Of a stretch of 64,000 nt of DNA, positions 48,686 through 61,743 are shown piece after piece (positions within the stretch are counted from its first letter, which is position 1; every line of letters begins with the position of its first letter). Under the pieces are notes generated by a model, which was not told where the DNA came from, ran no database searches, and worked only from the letters and a program-made list of their open reading frames with translations. The DNA comes from Apostichopus japonicus (Eukaryota > Echinodermata > Holothuroidea > Aspidochirotida > Stichopodidae). The translations under genes were made by a program, and so were the position numbers. The DNA lies in the NCBI RefSeq assembly GCF_037975245.1, contig NC_092566.1:4216001-4280000 (forward strand), written 5' to 3'.

Positions 48686-49560
48686 GGTAAGAGCTACTAA
48701 CTAGCAGTTCCTTTTTTTTATATTCATCAGTCCTATAACAATGGTAACCTAATCAAACGTGGATCCGTTCAACCTACAAACGGCATCGCTTAGTTGATTA
48801 ACAACATCATCCGGACACTCACCTCGGTGATATATCATATAATAAATATACGTGAATCTCTGAAACAAAAATAGTAGGAATTGTTATAATAAAATAATAT
48901 AAGGACTTACCTTGCTACAGGTTGAGACGAAGATCGTTATTTTGGGATGTATAACTAAATCCAGAGATCTAGAACAGCAATTATTCGCACCTTATGAAAT
49001 GTTGACATAGGCCTATATATTGAGTGGTGACTAACCTGTGTAAACGTACGTGTCATTGTTCTTATACAAAAGTGTGGGTTCTTAGTCGTTATGACCTCGA
49101 TGTAGTCTTAAAAAAATTGTTACGTAACACTACCCACGGAAAGCAGCGAGTAAACAAGTAATGTCTACAACTTTTACGAGCAAAAGCTGACTTTATCTTG
49201 TATATTGGCTCTTATTTAACGATACAAAGGCGAAGGACTTTTTCGTTTCACACAAGTCTGGAAGGGATCTATACCTTACACAATCCCTAAAAATTGGTTT
49301 TATGGGTTTTCCATCCGCGGTGTTCCAAAGTTGTTGCCGACATTGGTTCCTTGAAATGCCAAAATAGGGACTCCCACTGTAATATTTTAATATTTTGAAA
49401 AAAATATGTCCTTGTTCTGTATTTGATATAACCCAGTTTTTCAAAGATATGTCCACGGACCAGGATATAAAAAGATATGTCCATGTAGTAAGAAATATGT
49501 CCCACGTGAATTATGCTTATACGCAGGCTAACGCCCCCTTTAAATGTTGATGTTGCTGTT

Positions 49561-49812
49561 GGCGGAGTGTATAGCCTAGTGGTTAACGCCGGCGTCTCCC
49601 AGTCATGAGATCCCCGGTTCGATTCCCCGCCGACAGCAATGTGTGTCGTCTGGCAAGGGTGTTGTTCAATAACAACTTCCCGACATGGACGTTAAATGGA
49701 TGTGTGCCGAGAGATTGGCTTCGGTCAGCTTGCGAGTCTACAAGCCTCCATGGCTTCTTTCGCGAGTTCCTGCTTGCGGGAAGATCACATATACATACAT
49801 ACATACATACAT
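49561..49812 (+). mobile_element. tRNA-derived SINE, copy C
   Basis: Plus-oriented element with A box TATAGCCTAGTGG, B box GGTTCGATTCC, a body ending TTCCTGCTTGCGGGAAG and a (CATA)n tail. The body shares the GACGTTAAATG, GGCTTCGGTCAGCTTG and GCGAGTTCCTGCTTGC words with copies A and B, while the head is more divergent, so it is a different subfamily. Confidence 0.8.
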
Positions 49813-49881
49813 GCTGTGACACGTGTGTAGTGCGCCACGTTCGTAGTACGGTACTCAACCAGACCAAATACACCTACTTAA

Positions 49882-50244
49882 AGGGTGTGAAGACTCGCGC
49901 AAAAAGAAACGTCTAATGCCGGTAATCTGACCTAGTTTCGAATAAGGTGTAACAGAAATGTTAGACACCACTAGGGATCCCAGAAAATACACACACAGCT
50001 TGTTACCGTCGGTAATTAGACACTAGTGTACAGTCAGTTCATACAGCTACGGTCAATACCCACAGCACAGTGTACAAACGATACAGCGATGGACATTTCA
50101 GGTCCAGCTAAAGATAACACGGTATTACGTTTCTTTACTGTCTGCATTTTGTAGCGACACGAACAAAACGTCACCTGCAAGCAGCAGAAAGTTAACTTTT
50201 TTTTCAGATGGCCGCACGCGGTTTGGGGCGAGTCTTCAATGCCT
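49882..50244 (-). mobile_element. TTAA-flanked MITE family, copy 2
   Basis: Inverted relative to copies 1 and 3. It is flanked by intact TTAA at 49878-49881 and 50245-50248, which defines the ends: AGGGTGTGAAGACTCGCGC and inverted AGGCATTGAAGACTCGCC. At 363 bp it is near full length. No transposase is encoded. Confidence 0.88.
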
Positions 50245-51651
50245 TTAAGGTGTACACGTACATCTGTTGTTTTACGTTCGAACGCTTTCATATACAAAGT
50301 TGACAGCGTTTTGGAATGCTGCCACGCTTCCTCTTCACACAGCGGGATCAAAATCCAGAGCGGGACGCGGGGACAACTATGTGTTATAATGATATCATAT
50401 GAGTGTATCATGAAAATACCCATACACTATTCTTTATCCCATACTTTCCTCCCCCCCCCTCGTCTCCCATTCATGACCGCGCCTCTCCCCCGACTTCCAC
50501 AATGATGATGAATTTGTAACAGGGTTGTCATTTTCATTCTTATATCTGGGCACGAAGGAACGGTGTACTATTATCAGTTTGCATGATGGGAAGTGGAAAA
50601 GTATTAATTTAATTATTTTAGCGATGAAACGAAACTTGCAGATATATAGAAATAAAACAACATTACAGAATAATAACTCAACGAGACAGTATTCATTCTA
50701 AATGTCGACAAAGTAAATCAAAACTTATATACAATCGTCATATCATGTGGCAGTTTGCCATCTATGGTACATTCATTTATATGTAGGCTATACCACTCAT
50801 TTAGAGGAGGAGAAGGCAGGGCTTACCAAACTAGATAAGGTGGTTATTTTGTTCCCCTTTCCATGTGCCCCTTCTCCACTATCCTGTTTTCATCGATGCT
50901 ACTAGTTATGAGGGATCATGTCCCATTCGTCACCGGTCGTTATATGTTGGGCTATACCATTCGATGATAGGTTTGCGTCGAGTTTAACCATGGTAAACGG
51001 TTGGCATAGGTAAGGGATTAATAACAATATAAATAATATTAATTCAATGAACTAAAATAAGTTAGGGATATTAAGTGTCATTGGCAAAATAATACGAGAA
51101 CGACAAAACAACGACTGTTTTAGATTGGACATAAATACAAACACCCCTATGTGATAGTGGAATATTCCGATCGGCGACGAGTGGGGCACGATCCGTTCTG
51201 AGCTAGATTGACTTAATATATGGAAACCTTTAGAATAGATACTTATATACCTAGTACCATCCTTATACTAACCGCCCACCCTCTCTCCCGCCTCCCTTGT
51301 TAAGGCTTCCCAATCCTTAAATTCTTTATGCGATCTCGACTAATTCCGATGGAAACATTTTGCCCGGTGTCAACGAGACTTGTTTTGAAACTCTGTCATT
51401 GTGTTATACGTTACTTATGCCCATAGTCATTATTTCTCTCCTGACATTTCCTCTATAACCCCCCCCCAATCCTCGCAACCGCTACCCGAGAGTCAAATCT
51501 ACGAAGGACAAACAATATTAAAAGAGAAAAAAACTTTACTCTCTTTTACAAAATTCTGTTAATTTCCCTTTCACTTATTTAATCCATATTTCTGCTTCAA
51601 AAAAAAAAAAAATGTCCAAAAAAAGTTAGAAAACTTTTGAAAACAAAAAAC

Positions 51652-54600
51652 TCATGACTCGTCGTTGTTCCATTCCTCTGCAATGACGTCTTCCTCGTTT
51701 GATGTGACATCCTCCATTTTAATCACGATTTCTTTCTTCTCGGTATAATCGTCACTAACAACCGTCGTATCGTCTAGTAAATCGACGGATTCAATGGGAT
51801 CGTCAGCCTCGACTAAAATCGGTTCAGGCGATTCAATCGTCGTCACAACTGACGCCTTATGTTCCTCATGTACATTCCTTGACGTCCTGGGTTGTCCTTG
51901 GCTCTGATGTTGATGACTCACATCTGCGAGATTAGGTGTAAATCGTCGCACGTGAAGGTGTTGATATCGCGGTTCAACCGGCGGGAAACCGGTGCCCGGT
52001 ACACTTCGTAACCGTCGCCTGATATTACGTATGGCTTGGGATAAACTGGTGTTGAATGGTCTCTGATGTAACATGAAAAAAAAAACTCCACATATGACCA
52101 TAGTGATTGAAACGGGGTTAAATAATGCGAATGGCAAATGACATATTCTATTAAAAACGATAATTTTTTTCTATAACTGCCCCGAAAATAAATATCTAAC
52201 GTGAAACTCTTAACTTTGAAAGGATGACTGTAGGGCCGAGCCAAAATCAATCAATTTTGATAGCTTCCTGGACCCACTGCTACGTCAGTCCTGCTTTGTA
52301 AATCTATTTTGCGTTTTGCGTTTGGAAAAATGACCATTTAAACATTAGAGTCGTATCAGTCACAGTATAGCCTGGACTACATAGCCTATTCAATCAGAAC
52401 GTAACGTCAGTTCTTTTTATCATCATAAACCACAGGAACTTCAGGAAGTATATAATATAGGTAGTAATTTTACACAGGTGATGGAAAAAAGTAAAGCCAC
52501 ATTCTTATACAAATTGTCCACAAGTCTGCAAACCAAGAATTCACAGACCTGTTTTATACAGAAGAACGTATACATTGTTGATATAGTCATGGGCACTCTG
52601 GGGGGAAGGTCGGGCCCCGGGGACGATTACGTCACAGGGCACCATTTTTGTATAGTCTTCTCTATTTCCTTAGGTATATTTATTTTGAACATGAGAATGA
52701 ATTATTCCTTATCCCATTCCCCCATTAATTTGACCCGGCCCCAGGGCTGTATCCCCCCCCCCCCGCTACACCCTCTCTCGTCGGATTGGAAATTGTACAA
52801 GCTCACTCAAAGGTACCAAACAGCGCTATGCAAGAACCGAGGCGTCCTAATATTCATAATTCATATGGGTTAACTACCCAGATAAAATTTCCAAATTCTA
52901 CACAAATGAAAAGTCAGTTTTGCAATTTATGTTACCATGAATCTAGAGATTAAAATATCGAACTTGTGGGGAAGTTGATGGTAAAAGCTTCCCGATACAG
53001 CGGCGCACTTTTCTCAACTCTCTGATACTTTTACAAATATTGCAACTGTCATGTTTTACGGATCATGTACCTTGGAATATATATATATATACAACGTACC
53101 CATGGTTCTTTGGCGTTGTGAGGATCCGCTAAATCCGGGAATGTGGTTACTATCGTCATACTGATGTTTCGGTAGGCGGCGTGACTCGGTGTCGGGTCGA
53201 TGGACATGTAAAACTGAGCGCACTCGTAGACAAATCTCGTTTTGAAATTTAAAATGTTACCTATCTCAATTTGATGTTTCAAAATCGGTGAAAACGTCGG
53301 CAGAGGGGCAGGGTAGGATATGTGTTCCTGACCGTGCAGCGATGACGTAGATCTCACTCTCTGTAGTATCTTTTTATATTTCTGAGTTATTTCGTGAGCC
53401 TTGGAGTATTTTGAACCTCTCGTGGCATTCCATGCTGCACCGACATTGACTCGACAATTGTTGTTCGGCACATTGGAGTATGACAGTGTCTGACGTAATG
53501 CGGACCGTAAACCGTACCGTTGACTATGAGAAGACGAAGGTTCTGTTACAGATACCGCTCTCGTTTCTGGATGAGAGAATTGCAAATTATAGCCACCGGC
53601 CACGGTATTCGGTGTCATGGCAACAGAACTGACAGGCTGTACTTGTCCGCCGCAATAGATCGGTGTTTGCGTTGTGCTGACTAAATGGTTATGACTGCCC
53701 GATATAATTCCGGTTGGATGAACACCGCGATATAAATCGATCTGTATATCTCCAGCACCTGCATCTTCGACGATATTGTTGGATATGGGTGCGGATGCAG
53801 TAATCGAATTTAAACCGAGGATTGGTTGAGAGTTTGAAGAAAGTACTTGAGATGAATCAAAGGAGGAAAAGGCGGGAAGCACGGCATGTGATTGGTTTTC
53901 ATCATTAGAAGCTGTCATATTCTTACTTGAGACAGCAGTCGGTGGTGATTCCAGACTTGTCGAGGGGGATTGTGTCGGAGAATGTTGAGTAGCTCTAATG
54001 TTTGTTGATTGCCGTGTTGCGGCGAGTGTCTATAAGGAAAGGATAAAACGAACATGAAAAATTAATCATAAAATAATAACTAAATATATGATAGGCTATG
54101 TATAGGCTCCGTGAGAGCATGATTGCATGTTTTAATAAATAGCATATAGGCCTAGCCTATATAACGGGAACCGGTGACAAAGCCTACATTCGTGCTTGGG
54201 AATCCCGTTAGTTAATTGATTTGTTGTTGTTATTACAAACATGACGTTCAAATAAGCTTAACTTATTGACACCCACCCCGCCGAGATGAAATTACGTAAT
54301 CATGACAGCTTCAACTTATGAGTGGCCAATAATGGCAATTTTCAATTTCAAATTTATTTCCCATAGGCTAATGTTTGTAAAAGATTTATACAAAATTAAC
54401 ATTACAGTAGGAAGGTTAATTACTATAAGGACACTATAAAACACAGCAAAGCTGTTATCCCATCTAGTGACCAAGTAATTATATAACTTGTTTGGAGTTA
54501 AATGGATAAAAGTACCGGTGGCTGACCAAGTCAGAAAGTGGAGTAACGGTGTACCAGCGAAACCTATGAAATTGGCCCGCCCTCTAAACAATTTCTAGCT

Positions 54601-55731
54601 GAGAGAATACCGTACCTTTAACAACAATGTTCGATAAATTTCTACATGTTTAGGTCAACTAAAGCTCCACAAGTGTGGGATTTTGTATGGCGAAGATATG
54701 CAAATTTGTCAAATTAAAGGAATATTTTGTGAATGCGTCTGGCAACAGCTAGCAGAGTGAATGATGTCATTAAGGCATTTCAGTTGAAACAGTTCTTTTT
54801 CTCTTTATAATACTAGCTGACAAAGGAAAATAATAAATCTACAAAAAGAGAAGAAGTGAACTCGGATGAAATTTTTAATAACAGAGAACCTTGAGAGCTA
54901 TGAAGCATGACATTCGAAATATTTCAGGTTTCAAAGATAAACCAACAAAATATTAAAGTAGAAATAAAAATACAGATTTTGAAGAACATATGCCGTTACG
55001 ATCATACTGTGATGAACTGCAGGGCCGGAAGAATCCAAGGTTTAGCCCGCCCGATAACTAATGGTTTCATTCAATCAAATAGGCCTAAAACCATGCAAAT
55101 CTTTATCTTTAGCGAGTTACGATAGAAGATATTGAGATGGGGTTTTCAACTAACCAGTGTGAAATATTGTTCTTTTTCACAAAGCGTAAATTTCATATTA
55201 CCTGTCACCGGAATATCTATTAAAGATCGTACGTGGCTGACTTGGTCTCACCAATCAGCATATTGCTATGGAAACGGACCCCGCTAACGCGCCAAATCTC
55301 AATATACCGTAATGGCATATATAGCCAGTACCGAAACTAATAACAGACTTATTGGCATTTTTGCGTAGGCCTATAAGTTACTTCTGTCGGGACGACAATT
55401 GCATACCAAACAACATACTACAAGGATCAGCGCGCCCGCCATTACCCTGATTGATAAGTTATCAGTAGGCCTACGTTAAACTTACCCCATATAATTGTTT
55501 CATCATCGCTCTGAATGTCAACCTTTCCTTTAGAACTGGTAACAAGTCATGGAGTTCATCGGGATCATCTCGAAGTTGTTTAAGAGCATGGCCATCCAGA
55601 TCATTCTCTTGCACAATGTTGAGAATTTTCACCCTGATGTCCTCTTTGCTGTCTGAAAAATTTGTCATCCAGTCCAAAACTTGCCCTGTGGTCCACCGCA
55701 CTGCATCTGAATCGGCAGACATAGTGGTCAT
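51652..55731 (-). CDS. SAM-domain protein with basic C-terminal motif (3 exons)
   Basis: Exons 55731-55486, 54029-53100 and 52062-51652, all phase 0 with GT-AG junctions, encode 528 residues. Residues about 10-80 form a sterile alpha motif domain (WTTGQVLDWM ... ENDLDGHALKQL ... LLPVLKERLTF), a protein-protein interaction fold. Residues 83-290 are Ser/Thr/Gln/Asn-rich and probably disordered. Residues about 340-411 hold a second conserved-looking block, SHAAYRNISMTIVTTFPDL ... EPW followed across the exon junction by LSQAIRNIRRRLR; this W plus IRNxRRR layout recalls uncharacterised metazoan SAM proteins (SAMD3-like). The acidic tail includes IKME (Lys507), a possible sumoylation site. The basic run suggests a nuclear role. 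Orthology and function are not recognised. A second ATG at codon 4 could also serve as start. Confidence 0.8.
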
Positions 55732-57312
55732 TCTGTTCCCTTAGTTATGTAGTTAAAGAGAAACTTGCTTCAAATTGGAAGCCCTATGGACCTAGCACGC
55801 CATGAGAACGGCGATTACTTTGCCAATAGTTGGGAAAACACTATCAGTATTATAACTGTAATTACACCTTCATCACTACGCCATGTTATGTGCAGTTCTG
55901 TGTGTACCGATATGTTTTGCTGTTTAGTGTTGTGCTCGATGTATGCACACTTATTACGGGTTGCCTTTGTGTGTTATATATGCTATACATCGTACACTCA
56001 TTAACTATGCACAGTTGAAGCACACGTTCTTGCTCACACACACACACGTCAAACACGGAAAACGAGCTAGACAACGGTGGCCTGTACACACCATTTTTGG
56101 TATTCAAAACGCCGCACACCTGCCGCACGCTGAAGGGGAAGTGTGTATGAGAAGGGGGGGGGGGGTGTAGCTCATTGTGAGACTGGCTAACTTCGTTGAG
56201 ACCGACCGCAGTGACAAGCCGAACAATCCGGGTAATGGAGGAATTCTTGCGTGCAGGATTTTTCAGACGTTTCTTTTTCTATGGCAGTTTTTTTTTTAAA
56301 TTTCCAAACCTTGGAAACAATCAAGTAACATATCGTTGCCGTGGTAACTTATGCCACGAGTGTGTGTGTTATACCGACACGGTGACACACGGTTATGAAA
56401 AAGATACTGGGCGATGAAAAATAGATTTGGTGGTTGCCTATAACTGACCCTGGACTTTGCAAGAGCTCATATTTGGAATGTACACCGCTGTCATTTGTCA
56501 CTTTATATTTGTGATACAAAAAGTTTTAGGCCTAAATACATTGCTAAACAAAGTTAAGGCATTATACACACCCCCCGGTTTTCTATACATTCTCTGCTGA
56601 CATGCACCGTTGTACCTACATGCGTGTCTCGTCATTGTAGTATCAGCGTAATTCTATAGACGTACAAGTCTCCGCTCCGCATCTTTTGTATGTCTAAACA
56701 AGTAAAGTTGGTCAACTAGAAAATGTCGATTGAAGAGGTTATTTAGAGGATATTTATAGGTGACTTGTATACATATTTATAATATACATGATATTTATAT
56801 ACATATTTAACCACGTAAAAATTGGAAAGACAGAAGTAAGAGAGAAAACCGTTGTAAGAACTAGGAAGGCCTATGTTCAATTATGATGTGAACTCGTTAT
56901 CAAGCTTATGGGTACGCCGGTTCAACTACAATCGTTTGCACATAAACAACTTCTGTTCTGAGTAGTTCCGTATATATATCATATATGATACACTGACTTT
57001 ACCTCGGCCAAAACGAAGTTGTGATCAAAAGAATATTAACAATATTTTAGTACATGAATATCAGAAATTGGCTCAAAAAAATAAGACTAAGTTTATAGAA
57101 AGAACCTTCCCGTGGCTTAAAAGGTATTCCAGTCACTTTGGGAGTACGTGACGCTTATTTTTTTTTTTTTTAAATGTATTTCTCTGCAGTGATTAAAAGT
57201 ACCCATCGCCAGCTTTACAGCTGTTTTGATAATATTTAAAATAAAATAAAACTGTTAGCAAACTGCTTATCCACTAGAGAGCCTGTGTAGGAGAATGTGT
57301 AAAAGTATAGGT

Positions 57313-57382
57313 TAGCCTTTGAAGAAGATCTTGCCTTTTTTAGCCTTTGAAGAAGATCCTGCTAGAACCGAAACTTCAGGCC
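57313..57382 (+). repeat. Degenerate hammerhead-like repeat words (tandem)
   Basis: GCCTTTGAAGAAGATC occurs twice, followed by CTGCTAGAACCGAAACTTCAGGCC, a diverged version of the right arm at 33066-33104. Outer words GTGTAAAAGTATAGG and CCTACTTTTACAC form a further inverted pair around it (about 57296-57396). It is probably a decayed copy of the same retroelement end. Confidence 0.5.
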
Positions 57383-57845
57383 AACCTACTTTTACACATT
57401 GATATTATTTAACGTAAATCAACCTTTGTTTTCGGATGTTTCGATGCTATTCGATACTAAAATCCAATCACACGTTCATAATAATACTATAGACAAATAT
57501 GTAATTCAATTTAAAGAAAAAAGTAAACACTCGAAAGCCAAAGAGATCTTATGATTTCGTTTAAGCAGATTGGTTAGTAATTTTCTCCCCTCCAATTTTC
57601 AAATATGGAGCTCTGTCAATCGGTTTGAAATTGACGATCATACCCAAAAAATCACACATACACGAAGGTTACATTATTTGTTTGATGTTTGTCTCATGGT
57701 GTGTGACAATTTCCTTTGTCCAAACTGTAGACAGCGGTCGAGAAAATACTGGCCCGGTAGAAAGAACAACCGTTACATTTTCACCACCGGACACCTTCCT
57801 CAGATCCTTGTATTTTTTTATATTGTTTTTTTACAGAGATTGAAC

Positions 57846-58218
57846 CAGTGGCGTAGGAAGGTACTTTTGAGTGGGGGGGGGGGGGCTGAAGACTGATAGC
57901 CGGCCTGGGGGAAGAGTCTAAGGGGAGGGGGTGTCCCCCTCCCCTTAGACTGGAATTTTTTTGCATTTCCAGGTGGCCTCAGATGCAGTTTGGTGCAATA
58001 TAGCACACCCACTCCATTTTGTAAATAATTTTGCATTTTCACCTAGCCTTAGATGCAATTTGGTGCTCCAAATGAGATTTTTTTCTCATTTGGAAATGAA
58101 AAAGGGGTTTTCTGACTTGCGGAGCGGGGGGGGGGGGGCGGAATGATACTTCCGCCCCTCCATATTTTCACTGGGGGGGGGGGCTGGCGCCCCCAGCCCC
58201 CCGGTTCCTACGCCCTTG
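57846..58218. mobile_element. hAT-type MITE with exact 8-bp target duplication, copy 3
   Basis: Ends CAGTGGCGTAGGAA and inverted TTCCTACGCCCTTG (RC CAAGGGCGTAGGAA) are flanked by exact GATTGAAC repeats (57838-57845, 58219-58226). The interior carries poly-G and poly-C tracts and two diverged copies of a block containing CATTT...TTAGATGCA(A/G)TTTGGTG, so it is internally duplicated. Non-autonomous. Confidence 0.9.
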
Positions 58219-58837
58219 GATTGAACAAATTGACGAAGTGTGTTGTTATCTTCATTAAGACAGAGAAAAAAGTTCACTTTATCGCTGGTATACGCTAGAA
58301 GGGAATGTTAAAACACTTCTACTGATTCTGATTCATGGTGAATTCGTCACTCGCGATGAACTCTTTTCAGTGGAAACACAAACCAAACCGCCACTTGTCA
58401 CACCTTTGCCACGCCTCCTCCACCTTCTCCGTTCTTGTTTTGTTGTTTTGAATTTTCCTTCCCGTGACCCTTGTTAAATATTCAGGACCTCTTTGGTCAT
58501 TCAAAAAATATCACTCGCCCGAGTTAGGTCCAAACTTCTTGCAAAACAATCAATCTCCTAAATGGGCGGGGCTATGAATAGTCATATTATCACATGTTAC
58601 TAAAAATCACGTGCAGTCGTGATTGTTCTTCGGGTACCGTACAATTTGCGTTGTATCGTGTAAACATCGACCTTCGTACTTGAAGTCTAGAAACCTACAC
58701 TTTCAACTCATTAGGTAGAACGTTAACCGACAGCTACCAACTCTGTTGTGTTCAACAGATACTTTCAATATCCTGCGCAGTAAGGAAAACAAGCGGTCGT
58801 TTTGTGCAGAATAAATTAGAAGAGGAGAAGCAATAAA

Positions 58838-61743
58838 ATGAAACTATTACTGCTTCTTGCGGTAGCAGTGACAGGTAAGTCCACTGTAAAGTAACTGAAA
58901 AAGGGTAGCCGAATAAGTAATATGATTCATTGTTAGGCCTATGATGAGTAATGTGTATACAGTTGCTGTTGGACACATTGTTATCCTATCTTGCCAATGG
59001 CTGTTTACGTACTGTGCAGTTTATTTACAACTAGGTCTAGGCAAATGTAACAGTTTCTTATTCAAGTCCCTCGACCTGACCAACACAACAGGCCTGGTCC
59101 TACGCAAAATCGCCCGTCACTCATTTTGTCATCTCTTCAAGATAACACACAAGTAACAGTAACACTAGGTATAACCAGACAACCCTGGTTTATGAATGAT
59201 GTAGCATTATGCCATTAGGTTTGACACACTTGAAACACCTAGGCTAGTAACAGGAAATTTGTTACACGTCTAATTATTTCCTCAACTGTTCACATATTTA
59301 ATTTATGCAATTTGCAAGGTCCATGAATCTAGCTCAGTGTTTTACATCCTTTGATGAAACTCTGGGTAATATCTTAAGATAGCATCACCAGTATAGTTGT
59401 GGTGCTAGGCTACCCACTGTATCATGTATGTAACATTTAATGTTAATGAGGTGATTGAGTGCCCCAGAAAGTTTTGTGGTTGATCTCAACCAGTAAGGTT
59501 TACAAATACTAACTTAAAGGCATTGAAGACTCGCCCCAATCCGTGCTCGGCCATCTGAAAAAGTTAACTTTCTGTTGCTTGCAAGTGACGTTTTGTTCGT
59601 GTCGCTACAAAATGCAGAGAGTAATGAAACATGATACCTTAATTGTTATCCTTAGCTGGACCAGAGATGTCCATCGCTGTATCGTTTGTATACTGTGCTG
59701 TGGGTATTGACCGCAGCTGTATGTACTGATTGTACACTAGTGTCTAATTACCAACGGTAGCAAGCTGTGTGTGTATTTTCTGGGATCGATGGTGGTGTTT
59801 AACATTTCTGTTACACCTCATTCGAAACAGGGTCAAATTACCGGCATTAGACATTTCATTTTGCGCGAGTCTTCACACCCTGTAAGAATATCTAATTAGG
59901 CCTAGATACAGCTACTACCAAAATCAAAACAAAGGATGTAGAAGGAATAAATGACGGATATTTCTTCGATCATTATTTCGTACAAAAAACAAAATATAGT
60001 AGTTGAACTGGTCACAGTCAACCCAAGAGAATGTACTTGATGATTTAGACCTACTTTTGTGAAATAAAATCATCTAAAGTTGCTAAAGCGCAGAACACAT
60101 TCGATTAAAATTGCTAGCACACTTCAAGTGGTATCTAGTCTTGGTTGCTTCAAATGGTAAAATCATGGAATTTCCCAAATTGTGACATACTTCATAAAAT
60201 GTGAAATACAGTACTGTTCTAAGCAGATATAGTTGAGTGAACAGCTAGCACACCTGAAGTGGTGCTCACTTTGTGTTACTTTGAAAAAGAACCTTTGGAA
60301 TTTCTCAATGTGTAACATCAATACATTTGGTGCCATATAATGAGGTTGAGTTCATTCTGAGTGCTGTATGTATAAAAGTCTTCTGTAGGCATAGCCTATA
60401 CATACTACACAACTACAACTACACAAGTGCATTGTTCTGTAAGATCTATTTACAATGTTCACCATTTTTAACAATTTCAGTCCAAAGTTACAATTTGGCT
60501 GCCCCTGTTTGATGTAACCACCTCCGTGAATAATTTTTTTTAACAACACTGTAGGCTAAGTGTGAGCTCTTTTAAACATACATATAGTAGTAGATTGTGC
60601 TATGTTATTTTTGCTCTTATAATTCTGTACACTTCCTTTTTCGTTTCTGGAAGTGATCTGCTTGTCCAACTCACAACATTTTGTTTTGGCTAACTTCCAT
60701 GCACTTGTTACACTTCATATTCAGGTATATACTGGACTATACTGTGTATGTAAAATACAAAAAATACAACAGAATTGAACTATTAATACAGTTACTTGAC
60801 TGTACAATAAACTGTGTATGTTTTGAAATTACAAAAAATAAAACAGAACTGAACTATTTATACAGATACTTGACTGTACTAAACTGTGTAAGTTGTGAGA
60901 ATACAAAGGATTTACAGAACCTGAACTATTAATTTACAGTTACTTCTTTGCTACATTCCCATTCATTTTCTCATGTTTTGCATTGTCATCACGTGACCTA
61001 AATTCTTTAAATATTTAACCCCACTTGAATCCTCCTGCACTGCTCCATTGTAGAGAGGACAATATAACATGAATGATTTTGTTTGTAATCACTCTTAACA
61101 TTTACACATGATTACAGAGATTATTTAAAATGATGTCATCATAGAACATTCTACAATAGACAAATTTATCCTCTCCTTCCATCCTCCAACTCCCCCCCCC
61201 CCCCGACCCTCTAATAAAATGGATTTCTTCCAATTACATTGCTCTGAAAGAATTTTCTAATGCTAGACTGTTATTTATAGTATGTTTCATGAATTTTGTA
61301 TCACTTGAGATATTTTAGAACAAAAATGTACTGCATTCCTGGACTCTATAGAGTTCAAGTCACTAAGTACTGTTAAGTTTCTTATGTATACAAACAATAT
61401 GCAAGTGGCAGTGCTGAAGAAAATCCCACCGCGGTCACTAACTACACAAATTGAATTGACCAAACTAGCGTATGAAGATGCCATTGTTGACTGTGAATTC
61501 CACCTAAGTTAGTCGTTCCCTGGAAGCCCTTTTAAGAGGCCATATCGAATTGACCTCCTTTGGCTAAATTGCTTAGACTGAGACTTTCTCTTTTTATTGG
61601 TATTTACAGCAAACGCTGCTACCTTGGGCAGCAGCAAATGTAGTCACGGCCCAACCTATTGGTGCGGCTCCATCAAGCAAGCCAAGGAATGCGGCGCCGT
61701 GCAGTATTGCTCTGACAATGACTGGGCAGCTATAAGAACAAAG
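58838..61743 (+). CDS. PSAP-like: Prosaposin-like precursor, first two coding exons (partial)
   Basis: Exons 58838-58874 and 61610-61743 (GT-AG, phase 1 between them, ending phase 0) encode the first 57 residues. Residues 1-15 are a typical signal peptide (MKLLLLLAVAVT). Residues 22-57 match the saposin A-type domain: cysteines at 23, 31, 40 and 46, GPTYWC, ECGAV and a following tryptophan. In prosaposin and surfactant protein B this domain directs lysosomal or secretory handling before the saposin B domains. The donor GTAAAT at 61744 implies further exons beyond 64000. The start context AATAAAATGAA is clean, with the secretory signal immediately downstream. The rest of the precursor is unseen, so SP-B-like or other saposin-family proteins remain possible. 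Confidence 0.8.
59518..59881 (+). mobile_element. TTAA-flanked MITE family, copy 3
   Basis: Starts after TTAA (59514-59517) with AGGCATTGAAGACTCGCC and ends GCGCGAGTCTTCACACCCT, followed by a decayed GTAA. It is nearly identical to the other two copies, including GACGTTTTGTTCGTGTCGC and GTACACTAGTGTCTAATTAC words. It lies in intron 1 of the saposin-like gene. Confidence 0.88.

Larger units (their letters stand above)
48037..51651. other. Intergenic region upstream of ABCG gene
   Basis: Holds the likely ABCG promoter, a possible noncoding exon ending at 48911, a cluster of TTATCG/GATAATCC words (48145-48345), a 35-bp tandem array (48551-48685), a tRNA-SINE (49561-49812) and a TTAA-flanked MITE (49882-50244). 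From about 50250 to 51650 only AT-rich sequence, pyrimidine patches and poly-A tracts are seen. This region also contains the 3' end of the SAM-domain gene's transcript. Confidence 0.5.
55732..58837. other. Head-to-head intergenic region (SAM gene / saposin gene)
   Basis: About 3.1 kb between divergent starts, without a supported exon. It contains a CACACA tract near 56035, a 13-bp poly-G at 56154, hammerhead-like repeat words (57313-57382) and a hAT-type MITE (57846-58218). Promoters for both genes should be here, near its two ends. Confidence 0.5.

Noticed and set aside
49605-49916. Open frames on both strands near 49.7 kb
   Set aside because: They translate the tRNA-derived SINE copy C.
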